Assembly: GCA_023423895.1 (NCBI GenBank)
Contig: JAFAER010000227.1
Location: 1 to 64,000 of the forward strand
DNA: 64,000 bases
Source: Pseudomonadota bacterium
GTDB lineage: Bacteria > Myxococcota_A > Polyangia > Polyangiales > Polyangiaceae
Direction of reading: 5' to 3'
The notes below the pieces were generated by a model, which made no database searches, was not told where the DNA came from, and saw only the letters and a list, made by a program, of their open reading frames with translations. A program made the translations under genes and the position numbers. Each line of letters begins with the position of its first letter. Positions within the stretch are counted from its first letter, which is position 1. This document shows positions 17,529-26,016 of this stretch, in pieces.

Positions 17529-19660
17529 GACGCCGGCTCGAAGACGAGCCGGACGCTCGATCCTTTCGGTACGGCCGAGCCGGCGGGCGGGAGCTGCTTG
17601 ACGAGCTTGCCACTGCCCTCGACGACTGGGACGAGCCCCGCCGCACCGACGGCACGGACCGCGTCGCGCGCGCCCATGCCGGACGTGTCCGGCACCTTCA
17701 CCGAGCTCGGCAGCGGAGGACCAGCAACGGGCGGAGGCCCAGCGGGCGCGGGCTGCGCGGCGGATGCGACGGCGCCCTCGGGCGCGGCCTCTTCGCCCTT
17801 CGACGAATCCGCTGCCTTCAGCGCAGAGGCGAGGTTCGGCTCGGCGTCGCTGCCCTTCACGTTCTTGATCTTCGGCGCCACGTTGGAGGGTGGAACGCCG
17901 AGGTAGCGCAGGCTCGCCTCGGCGACGCGGCGGAACACCGGTCCCGCCAGATCGCCTCCATAACGGCCGATCATCGGCTCGTCGAGCACGACCGCAACGA
18001 CGAGGCGCGGCTTGTCCGCCGGGACGAAGCCGACGAACGACGCGGTGTAGTGCTCTTCGGAGTACCTGCCCGTGGTCGGGTCGACCTTCTGCGCGGTCGC
18101 GGTCTTGCCCGCGACGCGGAAGCCCGGCATCGCGGCCTCGACGCCGGTGCCGCCTTCCTCGACGACGGCGGTGAGCATCTCGCTCACCGTCTTCGCGACG
18201 CTGTGCGGGACGGCTTCACGGCGGACGTGCGGCGCCCACTCCTTGACGACGTTGCCCCGCGAGTCGGTGACCTTGCGGACGAGGATCGGCTCCATGACCT
18301 TTCCGCCGTTCGCGATCGCCGCCATCGCCGTGGCGAGCTGCACGGTGGTGACGCTGATGCCTTGACCGAACGAAGCGTTCGCCGTTTCGACGTCGAACCA
18401 CGGCCGGCCTTTCGGCCGGAGCACGCCGGACGCCTCGCCCGGGAGCGGCAGGCCGGTCGGCTCACCGAAGCCGAAGCGCCGGTACGCCGCGTACAGATTG
18501 GGCTCCCCGAGCGCGAGACCAATCTTGAGCGAGCCGATGTTCGAGCTCTTCGCGAGCACCTGCGTCGTGGTGAGCCAGTCGTTCTGATGCGTGTCGTGGA
18601 TCGTGACGTTTGCGACCTGATACGTCCCGTGCTCGCAGAAAATCGTATCGGTCGGCTTCAGCGTTCCCTGCGCGAGCGCGGCAGCGACGGTGAACACCTT
18701 CATCACGGAGCCCGGCTCGAAACGATCGGTGACGGCGCGGTCGCGACGAGAATCGGCTTCCGCCTCGCCGTAGTCGTTCGGGTTGAAGCCCGGGACGGAG
18801 GCGAGCGCGAGGAGCTCGCCGGTGGACGGATCCATGACGACGAGCGAGGCGCCCTTGGTCTCGTACGTGCGGTAGGCGATCTCGAGCTCGCGCTCGGCCA
18901 CGCGCTGGATCGCCTGATCGAGGGCGAGCTGCACGTCGTGACCTGCGAGGCTGCTCTCGTTGGTCGTGCCTTCGGAGAAGATGAGGCGTCCGGACCGATC
19001 GCGGAGGCCACGCACCTCCTCCACGCGTCCGCGGAGCTCTTCGTCGAGAGAGAGCTCGAGGCCGTCCTTGCCGAAGCCGTCCGGCGCGACGAAGCCCAGG
19101 ACGGGACCGGCCAGCTCGCGGCCCGGGTAGTAGCGACGGCCTTCGCCCTCGACGGCAAGGCCTTTCACCGAGCCTTTGTTGCCGGCGGCGACCTGCTTCT
19201 TCGCGTCACCGAGGTCGCGGATGGCCTGCGCTTCCTCTGCCGTCACACGGCGCTTCAGCCAGACGAAGCGGCGGCGCGACGCGAGCTTCTGGTGAACGTC
19301 GGACGGGTCCATCCCGAGCGCCCCGCCGATGCGCGTCGCGAAGTCGATGAGCGCAGCTCCCTGCGCGTTCTGCCCCTCGATGCCCTTCAGCATCTCGACG
19401 ACGTCGGCGCTGACGCTGGGCACCTCGACGCTCGCCGCGAGCGCGGCGCCGTTGCGGTCGTAGATGCCGCCACGCTTCGGCTCGATGTGAAGCCGGCGCT
19501 GGCGCTGGTTCTCGGCGGTCTCCTTCCAGGAGGCAGCGTCCTCGACCTGGACGCGGTAGGCGCTCGAGACGAAACCGCCGAGCCCGAGGGCCATCATCCC
19601 GCACAAGAGACCCATGCGGACGCGGATCCACTTGGCGCGTGCGGGATCGAGGTTCTTCAC
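17525..19660 (-). CDS. ftsI: Septal transpeptidase FtsI (PBP3) with PASTA domain
   Basis: Class B penicillin-binding protein that cross-links septal peptidoglycan with FtsW. The 711 residues hold a TM segment (16-34), a pedestal domain, and a transpeptidase domain with SVMK (Ser318, Lys321), SSN (372-374) and KTA (519-521). The third motif is normally KTG or KSG, so Ala521 is a variant. A Pro/Ala-rich linker leads to one PASTA domain (about 650-711, VPDTSGMGARDAVRAVGAAG). PASTA on FtsI is commoner in Gram-positive or spore PBPs. The start is GTG 19660, overlapping the ftsL stop by 4 bases. Confidence 0.97.
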   Translation of the reverse strand: MKNLDPARAKWIRVRMGLLCGMMALGLGGFVSSAYRVQVEDAASWKETAENQRQRRLHIEPKRGGIYDRNGAALAASVEVPSVSADVVEMLKGIEGQNAQGAALIDFATRIGGALGMDPSDVHQKLASRRRFVWLKRRVTAEEAQAIRDLGDAKKQVAAGNKGSVKGLAVEGEGRRYYPGRELAGPVLGFVAPDGFGKDGLELSLDEELRGRVEEVRGLRDRSGRLIFSEGTTNESSLAGHDVQLALDQAIQRVAERELEIAYRTYETKGASLVVMDPSTGELLALASVPGFNPNDYGEAEADSRRDRAVTDRFEPGSVMKVFTVAAALAQGTLKPTDTIFCEHGTYQVANVTIHDTHQNDWLTTTQVLAKSSNIGSLKIGLALGEPNLYAAYRRFGFGEPTGLPLPGEASGVLRPKGRPWFDVETANASFGQGISVTTVQLATAMAAIANGGKVMEPILVRKVTDSRGNVVKEWAPHVRREAVPHSVAKTVSEMLTAVVEEGGTGVEAAMPGFRVAGKTATAQKVDPTTGRYSEEHYTASFVGFVPADKPRLVVAVVLDEPMIGRYGGDLAGPVFRRVAEASLRYLGVPPSNVAPKIKNVKGSDAEPNLASALKAADSSKGEEAAPEGAVASAAQPAPAGPPPVAGPPLPSSVKVPDTSGMGARDAVRAVGAAGLVPVVEGSGKLVKQLPPAGSAVPKGSSVRLVFEPAS

Positions 19661-20001
19661 GGCCCTGCCTTCGCCTGCGGGCCGTCGTCGGGCGCCTTCG
19701 CGGCGCCGGCGTGCGTCCGGAGCTGCACGATGCGGTCAGGCCCGGGCGGCTCCATTCCCAGCAGTGAACGCGCGACGATCTCCACGCGCTGCGGCGTCTT
19801 GTAGCTCGCCGCTTCGAGCTCGTGGACGCGCTTGACCTCACGCAGGCGCGCCTGCTCTTGCCGGGCCTTGCCGAGCTCGTAGCCGAGGGCGACCGTGCGG
19901 CCACGCATCGCGAGGTGCACGACGAACGCAAGCGCGCACGCGATGACCGCGAGCGTCCAGTGAATGAGGAAGACGCGGGCCCGCTTCAGCGTCATGCTCA
20001 T
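19657..20001 (-). CDS. ftsL: Cell division protein FtsL
   Basis: A 114-residue bitopic protein that with FtsB forms the coiled-coil complex activating FtsW/FtsI. One membrane segment is at about 10-30 (VFLIHWTLAVIACALAFVVH), followed by a periplasmic coiled coil (LGKARQEQARLREVKRVHEL) and the usual RVEIVARSLLGM segment. Sequence conservation is low in this family; position between rsmH and ftsI, size and topology decide the call. ATG 20001 overlaps the rsmH stop by 4 bases; a second ATG two codons later is possible. Confidence 0.92.
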   Translation of the reverse strand: MSMTLKRARVFLIHWTLAVIACALAFVVHLAMRGRTVALGYELGKARQEQARLREVKRVHELEAASYKTPQRVEIVARSLLGMEPPGPDRIVQLRTHAGAAKAPDDGPQAKAGP

Positions 20002-21017
20002 CGTCCACCCATCTTCCTGCGCATCCCGGTGACGTCGGAGGTCATCGCGGCGATCCGCTTCGCGCCGCGGAGCTTCGCGCTGCGAGCACGCGGGTTCGCG
20101 GCGCCCTCTTCCTCCGAAGCGACGAGCGGCTTCTTCGTGAGCGGCTCCCAGATGTCGCGATCGTGAAAGGCACGCTTCACGAGGCGATCCTCGAGCGAGT
20201 GGAAGCTGATGATCGCCGCGCGTCCGCCCTCGCGGATGACGTCGGGCAGAGCCTCGAGCAGCGATTCGAGCTCCTCGAGCTCGTTGTTCACCGCGATCCG
20301 GAGCGCCTGGAACGTGCGCGTCGCCGGATCGACACCACCGACACGGACCGGCCCGACCGCGCGCACGATGGCGCGGCGGAGATCGAGCGTCGTCGCGAGC
20401 TGTCCCTCTGCCAGGGCGCGCTTCACGCTCCGCGCGATGCGGCGCGAGCGCTTCTCCTCGCCGTAGTGGAAGATGATGTCCGCGAGCTCGTCATCGGACA
20501 GGCGCTCCACGAGCTCGAGCGCGGTTTCACCCTGGGTCGGGTCCATCCGCATGTCGATGGGCCCCTCGCGGCGGAAGCTCATCCCGCGGGCGGCGTCGTC
20601 GAGCTGCGGAGAGCTGACGCCCAGGTCGGCGCAGAGCCCGTCCACCACCGACAACCCGACGGTGCCGAGCGCCGCGATCACACTGCCGAAGGGCGTCTTC
20701 ACGAACGTCACTCGATCGCCGAAGCGAGCGAGCCGCTCGCGCGCGGCGTTCAATGCGATGTCGTCACGGTCGAGCGCGATGACCCGCGCTTCTGGATGCG
20801 CCTCGAGGATCCCTTCGGTGTGCCCTCCGCCGCCGACCGTGGCGTCGACGTAGATCCCAGCCGACGGCGCGAGCGCGCTCACGACCTCCGCACGCATGAC
20901 GGTCTCGTGAACGAACGCAGGCACGTCGATCTCCTCTCCGGTCTCCTCGCTCCACACCCATTCTGCGGCTGCTTCGGCCGCGAGTCCCGGCAAGGCGAGT
21001 TGCGCTTGGCTGCTCAT
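19998..21017 (-). CDS. rsmH: 16S rRNA m4C1402 methyltransferase RsmH
   Basis: SAM-dependent methylase acting on 16S rRNA C1402, conserved in dcw clusters (also called MraW). The 339-residue protein has HETVMRAEVV after a 35-residue N-terminal extension, the SAM loop VDATVGGGGHTEGIL, DRDDIAL, DGLCADLGVSSPQLD, and IISFHSLEDRLVK. The extension (QAQLALPGLAAEAAAEWVW and an acidic patch) is longer than usual. The ATG overlaps the mraZ stop by 4 bases. Confidence 0.97.
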   Translation of the reverse strand: MSSQAQLALPGLAAEAAAEWVWSEETGEEIDVPAFVHETVMRAEVVSALAPSAGIYVDATVGGGGHTEGILEAHPEARVIALDRDDIALNAARERLARFGDRVTFVKTPFGSVIAALGTVGLSVVDGLCADLGVSSPQLDDAARGMSFRREGPIDMRMDPTQGETALELVERLSDDELADIIFHYGEEKRSRRIARSVKRALAEGQLATTLDLRRAIVRAVGPVRVGGVDPATRTFQALRIAVNNELEELESLLEALPDVIREGGRAAIISFHSLEDRLVKRAFHDRDIWEPLTKKPLVASEEEGAANPRARSAKLRGAKRIAAMTSDVTGMRRKMGGR

Positions 21018-21457
21018 AGGCCGAGCTCCGCCAGGCGAGCGCCGATCTCGGCGCGGTCATCCTCGGTCGCTTCGAAGTACTTCTTCCACTGCACGGTGTC
21101 CCAGAGCTCGGCGTATTTACCGCTGCCCGCCCAGAGCACGTCCTTCTTGAGGCCGGCGTGCTCCCGGAGCGTCGGCGGAACGAGAATGCGGCCCGAGTCG
21201 TCGACGTCGCACTCGACAGCGCCGGACACGTAGATGCGCTTCAGCTTCTGAACGGCCCGATCGAACTGGGGCAGCTTGGCGAGTTTCTCCTCGAACGCGT
21301 TCCACTCCGGCGCGGTGTACGCGACGAGACAAGGATCGAGCGCGCTCGTGATGATGATCCGTCGCTCGCCGATCGACGAGAGCACGTCGCGATAACGCGC
21401 GGGGAGGCTCGTCCGCCCCTTCGCGTCGATCGTGTGCTCGTAGCGACCGCGGAACAT
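21014..21457 (-). CDS. mraZ: Transcriptional regulator MraZ
   Basis: A 147-residue protein of two AbrB-like swapped-hairpin domains that binds repeats ahead of its own operon and represses dcw transcription. Both signature motifs are present: MFRGRYEHTIDAKGRTSLPARYR at the start (residues 1-23) and DVDDSGRILVPPTLREHAGL in the second half. It is the first gene of the cluster. A candidate promoter and MraZ-box array lie 50-120 bases upstream. A GAGGG about 11 bases ahead of the ATG can serve as ribosome binding site. Confidence 0.96.
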   Translation of the reverse strand: MFRGRYEHTIDAKGRTSLPARYRDVLSSIGERRIIITSALDPCLVAYTAPEWNAFEEKLAKLPQFDRAVQKLKRIYVSGAVECDVDDSGRILVPPTLREHAGLKKDVLWAGSGKYAELWDTVQWKKYFEATEDDRAEIGARLAELGL

Positions 21458-21510
21458 CGACGACGCGCCCTCGAACGATGGGGTCCTTTTGGCCAGTCAT
21501 GCCGCTCTTT

Positions 21511-21534
21511 GGCATTTCCCGCCACTTCTTCCCA
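21511..21534 (-). promoter_or_regulatory. MraZ-box array
   Basis: On the coding strand the tetramers TGGG, TGGC and TGCC start at 21534, 21524 and 21514, exactly 10 bases apart. MraZ is known to bind TGGGN repeats spaced by one helical turn upstream of its own gene. The array lies just downstream of the predicted transcription start, a good position for repression. The second and third boxes are degenerate. Confidence 0.6.
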
Positions 21535-21546
21535 CGTACAAGTCGC

Positions 21547-21575
21547 AAGGTATTTGTAAGGGCCCTGGGTGTCAA
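21547..21575 (-). promoter_or_regulatory. Sigma70-type promoter of mraZ and the dcw cluster
   Basis: On the minus strand TTGACA (21570-21575) is followed after exactly 17 bases by TACCTT (21547-21552). The -35 is perfect and the -10 matches TATAAT at three of six positions. The predicted start is near 21540, giving a leader of about 83 bases that contains the MraZ boxes. This local stretch is AT-richer than its surroundings. Confidence 0.65.
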
Positions 21576-21727
21576 ACAATTGTGGGATGGAACGCGGGCT
21601 GGAACCCTCAGGAATCCCTTCGCTTAGGCCGCGTAACGCCGCGACTCGACGTTGGCACGCACCGAAGTCGCGCTTCCGCGACCGCAGAACCCGCGGGCGC
21701 CGTCACATCCCACAGGTTTTCCACAAC

Positions 21728-22000
21728 ATGGCCAACTCTTCGGCACGACGCGTCGAGTGGGGCGTCGAAGACGTGGTCGGCAACGTCTGGGAGTGGGTGG
21801 CCGATCGGTTCGGCCCGTACCCGGCCGAGGATCAGGTGGCGCCGACGGGCCCGGGCCCCACCGCGGGCTCGAACCGCGTCATCCGCGGCGGCGGCTGGAA
21901 CGGGACGAACATCGACTGGATCCACCCGACGTTTCGCCACCAGAGCTCACCGGACACACGCAGCCACGGCATCGGCTTGCGTGCGCCAAGGAGCTCCGAG
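21728..22000 (+). pseudogene. Relic of a formylglycine-generating-enzyme (SUMF1) gene
   Basis: The plus-strand frame here encodes about 80 residues matching only the C-terminal part of SUMF1/FGE-family proteins: VEDVVGNVWEWVADRFGPYP, then SNRVIRGGGWN and FRHQSSPDTRSHGIGLR. Full members have about 250 residues or more. Upstream codons are unrelated and the frame runs on into the antisense of the next gene, ending at 22234. There is no start or ribosome site worth trusting. It looks like a truncated gene end left between the mraZ promoter and the lipoprotein pair. Confidence 0.75.
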
Positions 22001-22033
22001 CGCTCGAGTGCTCCTCCTCTGATTCCACCTCGT

Positions 22034-23911
22034 TCATCCGTCCGAAGCGGACTCGGACGGCTTGGCGCAGCGCTCGGGTGTGAAGTCGACGAGGGCATTC
22101 GAGACGGCAGCGGCGTCTTCCGGATGTTCGGCCCGCCACTGCGCTATCGCAGCGCGGACCGCAGCCAGCCCTGCCGCGTTCGTCTCCTCGCAGAGCCTGC
22201 TCCGGAGGAGCACGAGCACGTTTCGCGAGCGTGACGACCGTGCTTCGAGGTCGAGCCGCAAGAGCACGTGCAGGCTCTGCGCGACGAGCTGGTCGCGCTC
22301 CGGCGTCTTCTCGAGCGCCGGCCAGATCTTCGGCGCCATCTCGATCGCGCGCGGTCCCTCGGCGAGGTACGCGGCGAAGACATCGCGCTGGATGCGCCCG
22401 CCGAACTCGGAGACGAAGCGGCTCCACTGGTTGTCACTGTAGTGGAGGTGGAGGTGCTCGTGACGCCGTGCCATGACGAGCAGCGCGAGCCCTCGCCGAG
22501 ACGGCGTGTCGCGCCACCAGCGCGGTGCAGCCTGCTCGAGCGCGCTCTTGACGTCGTCCCGCCGCGCGAGCTCGTGGAAGAGGATGGCGACGCCGCGGCG
22601 GAAAGAGGTCTCGTCACGCAGCGATTCGACCAGCGCGAGCGCTTCGCGGCCTTGCTGGTGCCCGAGGTTCATGAGAGCGGTCTCGAGCAGCTTCATATCG
22701 CGACGTGCGTCGATCGTCGCCGCGAGCCGGACGCGCGCCTTCTCGTCTCCGAGGACGTACGCGAAGAAGCGACTGCATCCGTAACGGATCTCGCGCTCGG
22801 AATCGGGGAGGTTCGGCGCGAGCTTCTTCACGGGGCAGACCACCGTGTCGACGAGCTCGCGGCGAGGACCGGGCGGCAGGTCCACGCGCGCGCCTTCCTT
22901 CGACCACGCGTCGTAAACCGCAAGCCCGAACGCGAAACGATCGAAGCCCTCGAAGCGCGATGCATCGTCGGAGCCGAACGGCCGATGGAAGAGCGCGCGC
23001 TCGAGGAGCAGCTTCTCCGGGTCGTCGAAGCCGCCGGCGTCCCGCGTGAGCCATGCCGTGTAGGCCGTCGAAACCCGCCGTGCGAGCGCCCTGTCGACCT
23101 TCGACGCCCCGCCGGCGAGATCTCCCACGACCGGCGCGGACTCGAGGAGAAACGCGTTCACCTTCCGAGAGAGCGGCGTCTTCTTCTCCACGACGCCCGC
23201 GAGCTTCACGATCCGCTCGACGAGCTCGGCGCGAAGGTCGTCGCGCGACGCCTTGCGCGCCTGCGCGCGGTTGTAGACCCAGAGGTATCCGAAGCCCGGA
23301 CGCGTCTTCGTCATGTACGCGAAGTACGCGGACTGCTCTCGTGGAGGCACCCTGGTCGGCTCGACGTCGCCCCATCGCGCATCGAGATCGGCGACGTGCG
23401 CCTCGTAGACGGCCTCGATGAGGACTCCTCGCTCCAGAAGCGGGAAGCGGTCCGGCGGAGAGCGCACGACGAGCACCGTGCCGTTGGCCTCCAGACCGCC
23501 TTTGCTCTCCTTCGCGGTGGCGTCGTACGTGCAGACGACGCGCTCGATCGCGCTCGCCTTGGCGAACATGTCGGGGTCTTCCTTCTGGAGACGGACGAGC
23601 TCGGGCACGACCGTCTCGAAGCTCGCGAGGACGGTCTCCTCGAGCGTCGCCTTCAGCTCGGGTGAGAGCGCCGTGTCGAGCTCGAGGACGACGGGATGTC
23701 CGACGAGCCGCGCGATCTCCTGGGTGACCACCGTGAGGCGCCCACCACGAGGATCGAACGGCAGTGGCTCCGCACCTCCCCGGAGCACGACGACGACGTC
23801 GCGGACGCCTGCGGGTCCAGCGACGTGCTCCTTGCTCGCCCCGCCGCAGGCGAGCGTCGATGCGAACGTGGCGCAGAGGAGCATCGGGCCCAGGAGTCTG
23901 CGCACGTTCAT
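22034..23911 (-). CDS. Lipoprotein, paralogue of the upstream gene
   Basis: A 625-residue exported protein with signal peptide and lipobox (STLAC, Cys near residue 22). The mature protein starts with a small alpha/beta-looking segment (VVVVLRGGAEPLPFDPRGGR, then ARLVGHPVVLELD) and continues as a long mostly helical region; a DTVVCP motif with a second Cys about 20 residues later lies mid-protein. The same elements occur in order in the upstream neighbour, so the two are tandem paralogues. I recognise no known family or catalytic site. The ATG at 23911 overlaps the neighbour's stop by 4 bases. Confidence 0.85.
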   Translation of the reverse strand: MNVRRLLGPMLLCATFASTLACGGASKEHVAGPAGVRDVVVVLRGGAEPLPFDPRGGRLTVVTQEIARLVGHPVVLELDTALSPELKATLEETVLASFETVVPELVRLQKEDPDMFAKASAIERVVCTYDATAKESKGGLEANGTVLVVRSPPDRFPLLERGVLIEAVYEAHVADLDARWGDVEPTRVPPREQSAYFAYMTKTRPGFGYLWVYNRAQARKASRDDLRAELVERIVKLAGVVEKKTPLSRKVNAFLLESAPVVGDLAGGASKVDRALARRVSTAYTAWLTRDAGGFDDPEKLLLERALFHRPFGSDDASRFEGFDRFAFGLAVYDAWSKEGARVDLPPGPRRELVDTVVCPVKKLAPNLPDSEREIRYGCSRFFAYVLGDEKARVRLAATIDARRDMKLLETALMNLGHQQGREALALVESLRDETSFRRGVAILFHELARRDDVKSALEQAAPRWWRDTPSRRGLALLVMARRHEHLHLHYSDNQWSRFVSEFGGRIQRDVFAAYLAEGPRAIEMAPKIWPALEKTPERDQLVAQSLHVLLRLDLEARSSRSRNVLVLLRSRLCEETNAAGLAAVRAAIAQWRAEHPEDAAAVSNALVDFTPERCAKPSESASDG

Positions 23912-25935
23912 CGGTCGTCTCCGAGCGGAGCCTTCTTCGGGAAGAGCGATTCGTCGAGCGGTCTCTTCGTCGGTCCAGTCGGCTTCTTGGGGCTCGTCAC
24001 CGCTCCGCGCTGCGGCTTCGACTTGGGGGTGCACTTCGTCGGGTCGGCGGCCTCGACCACGTTCGAGAGCCCGGCGCCAGGGTGCGCGGCGAGCTCGGCC
24101 TCCGCGAACGCCCGCAGCTCCGACAGCTCCGACAGCGAGCGCTCGTCGCAGAGGACGCGCGCAACGGCGGCGAGCGTTCCAGAGACGTCGCGTCGTCCTG
24201 GATGCGGGCGGATCCCCGCGCCGAGCAGCGGCTTGGCCCGACTCGCGATCGTCCGGATGCGCTCCGGGCTCTTGGCGATGCCCGGCCACGCCGCAGGCAA
24301 CAGCTCGAAGGCCTCCCATCCCAGATCGAGGAACGCCGCGAGCGCGGCGTCGTCCGCCGGAAGGCCCTGGACGAGATCCGGCCAGTCCGACTCGGGATGA
24401 TACGAGACGTCGGTGTGGCGCGCGAACCAGAGCAGCGCGTGACCGCGAGCCGGTGGCATCGCACGCCAGAGGCGGCGAGCCTCCTCGAGGAGATCGGTGC
24501 TCGGCCGATACGCGACCTCGCGATGGACGTCGGCGCCGGCCTTCCAGAGCACGGGCGCCGTCTCGAACCGTCGCAGGAAACGAAGGTACTCGGCTTCACC
24601 TCGGAGGGCGCGGCGCGCGTTGTAGAACACGGTGGTCGCGAGCGCTGCATCGTTGCGCGCGAGCGTGCCCGTGACCAACACGTCTTCCCGACGCGGATCG
24701 GCAAGAGCCCAGCGATAGAAGTCTCCGCTGCATCTTCCAGTGGCGAAGCGGATCTGGCCGCTCTGGTCGCTGCTCGAAGACGCCGGGCACACGACCGTGT
24801 CGAAATACGGATGGCTCTCACGTGCCCCCGGCTTCGGTGGGCGTCCCGCGGCCAGCCAGGCGTCGATCGCATCGAAGGCAAACGCCATCGGGTCGATCCC
24901 CGGGAACGCATACGTGGCGAAGCGATCGCGATCGGCGTTCGGCTTGCGGAAGTCGATCACCCAGAGGTGGGAGGCGACCTTCGCCCGTTCGTCGTGCGTC
25001 ATCTTCGGGAGCTGGGCGCGCAGCCATGCGACGTAGGCCGTCTCCGCCTGGCGGAACGGTGAGGTGGGCGCTGCGCTCTCCACTTCGTCCGCGTGATGGT
25101 GGTAGACGCTCGCGAAGTCGGACGTCGCCTTCACGAGCCAAGCGCGAACCTTCTCGGCGAGCTTCGCGTCGTTCGCTCGGAGCGCGAGACCGTGCAACAT
25201 CACCATGCCTCGTACGCGGAGAGGCTCCACCGATCCGATCTTGCCGCTGGCCTCCTGCTGCGCCTTGCTCCCGCCGGAGCCGCCGCGGGCGTGGTACTCG
25301 AACCAGCTCTCGTGCTCGGTGCGCGGAAGTGCGTCGGGGAGCACGTGTCCGTAACGCTCCGCGCTCCTCTCGGAGAACGCACGGTACAGCACCGACGAGA
25401 TCTCGCCCTGGCCGAGCGGACGCCATTCCGCTTCGGCTCGCGCCACGTCGATCGTCTTCGCGGTAAGGTCGAGCTTCGCGCTCGCGCGCCGCCGCCATGG
25501 ATCCTCTCGCGCCGCTGCCTCGGCGGGCGCGTAGCGGACGACCAGGTGCTCGAAGCTTCCGCGCGCGAACGCGAGCAGCTTTTCGTCTTGCTTGCCGAGC
25601 GCGTCGAGCTCGCGCACGACGTCCTCCACGAGCCGAGCGATGACGTCCTGCGCGCCGTCGTGCGTCTGCGGGAGAAGGGACCCGTCCAGCTCGATCTGGA
25701 TCGAGTGACCGAGGAGGCGCGTGAGCTGCTCGTTGGCGCGCTGGATGCGGGCCACCTTGGGCTCGAACGGGACGCGCTCCGGGCCCTGCTGGATGACGAC
25801 GACCAGCGTCCCCGTGGGCGCTGCGGCCTGGCCGGAAGGGCCCGCCGAGGGGCCACATCCGGCGGCGACCGCCAGCAGGGCGACGATGGACAGTCCGGCG
25901 ACCCTGGTGGCGATCCTCGACAGGGCGACACTCAC
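23908..25935 (-). CDS. Lipoprotein, paralogue of the downstream gene
   Basis: A 675-residue exported protein. The signal peptide ends in lipobox VAAGC (Cys near residue 27). The start of the mature part, LVVVIQQGPERVPFEPKVAR then TRLLGHSIQIELD, parallels the downstream gene, as does YFDTVVCP with a nearby GRCSGDFYRW. A Lys/Pro-rich basic tail (about the last 35 residues) is absent from the partner. The function is not known; helical repeat content suggests a scaffold or binding protein in the periplasm. It forms a two-gene unit with its paralogue through a 4-base ATGA overlap. Confidence 0.85.
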   Translation of the reverse strand: MSVALSRIATRVAGLSIVALLAVAAGCGPSAGPSGQAAAPTGTLVVVIQQGPERVPFEPKVARIQRANEQLTRLLGHSIQIELDGSLLPQTHDGAQDVIARLVEDVVRELDALGKQDEKLLAFARGSFEHLVVRYAPAEAAAREDPWRRRASAKLDLTAKTIDVARAEAEWRPLGQGEISSVLYRAFSERSAERYGHVLPDALPRTEHESWFEYHARGGSGGSKAQQEASGKIGSVEPLRVRGMVMLHGLALRANDAKLAEKVRAWLVKATSDFASVYHHHADEVESAAPTSPFRQAETAYVAWLRAQLPKMTHDERAKVASHLWVIDFRKPNADRDRFATYAFPGIDPMAFAFDAIDAWLAAGRPPKPGARESHPYFDTVVCPASSSSDQSGQIRFATGRCSGDFYRWALADPRREDVLVTGTLARNDAALATTVFYNARRALRGEAEYLRFLRRFETAPVLWKAGADVHREVAYRPSTDLLEEARRLWRAMPPARGHALLWFARHTDVSYHPESDWPDLVQGLPADDAALAAFLDLGWEAFELLPAAWPGIAKSPERIRTIASRAKPLLGAGIRPHPGRRDVSGTLAAVARVLCDERSLSELSELRAFAEAELAAHPGAGLSNVVEAADPTKCTPKSKPQRGAVTSPKKPTGPTKRPLDESLFPKKAPLGDDR

Positions 25936-26016
25936 GCTCCCGAGAATACGCGCCGCAGCGCAGAAGTCTCGTCGCTACTTTCGGCGGCTCTCGAAGCGAG
26001 GATGCCCTCGCCCGCG

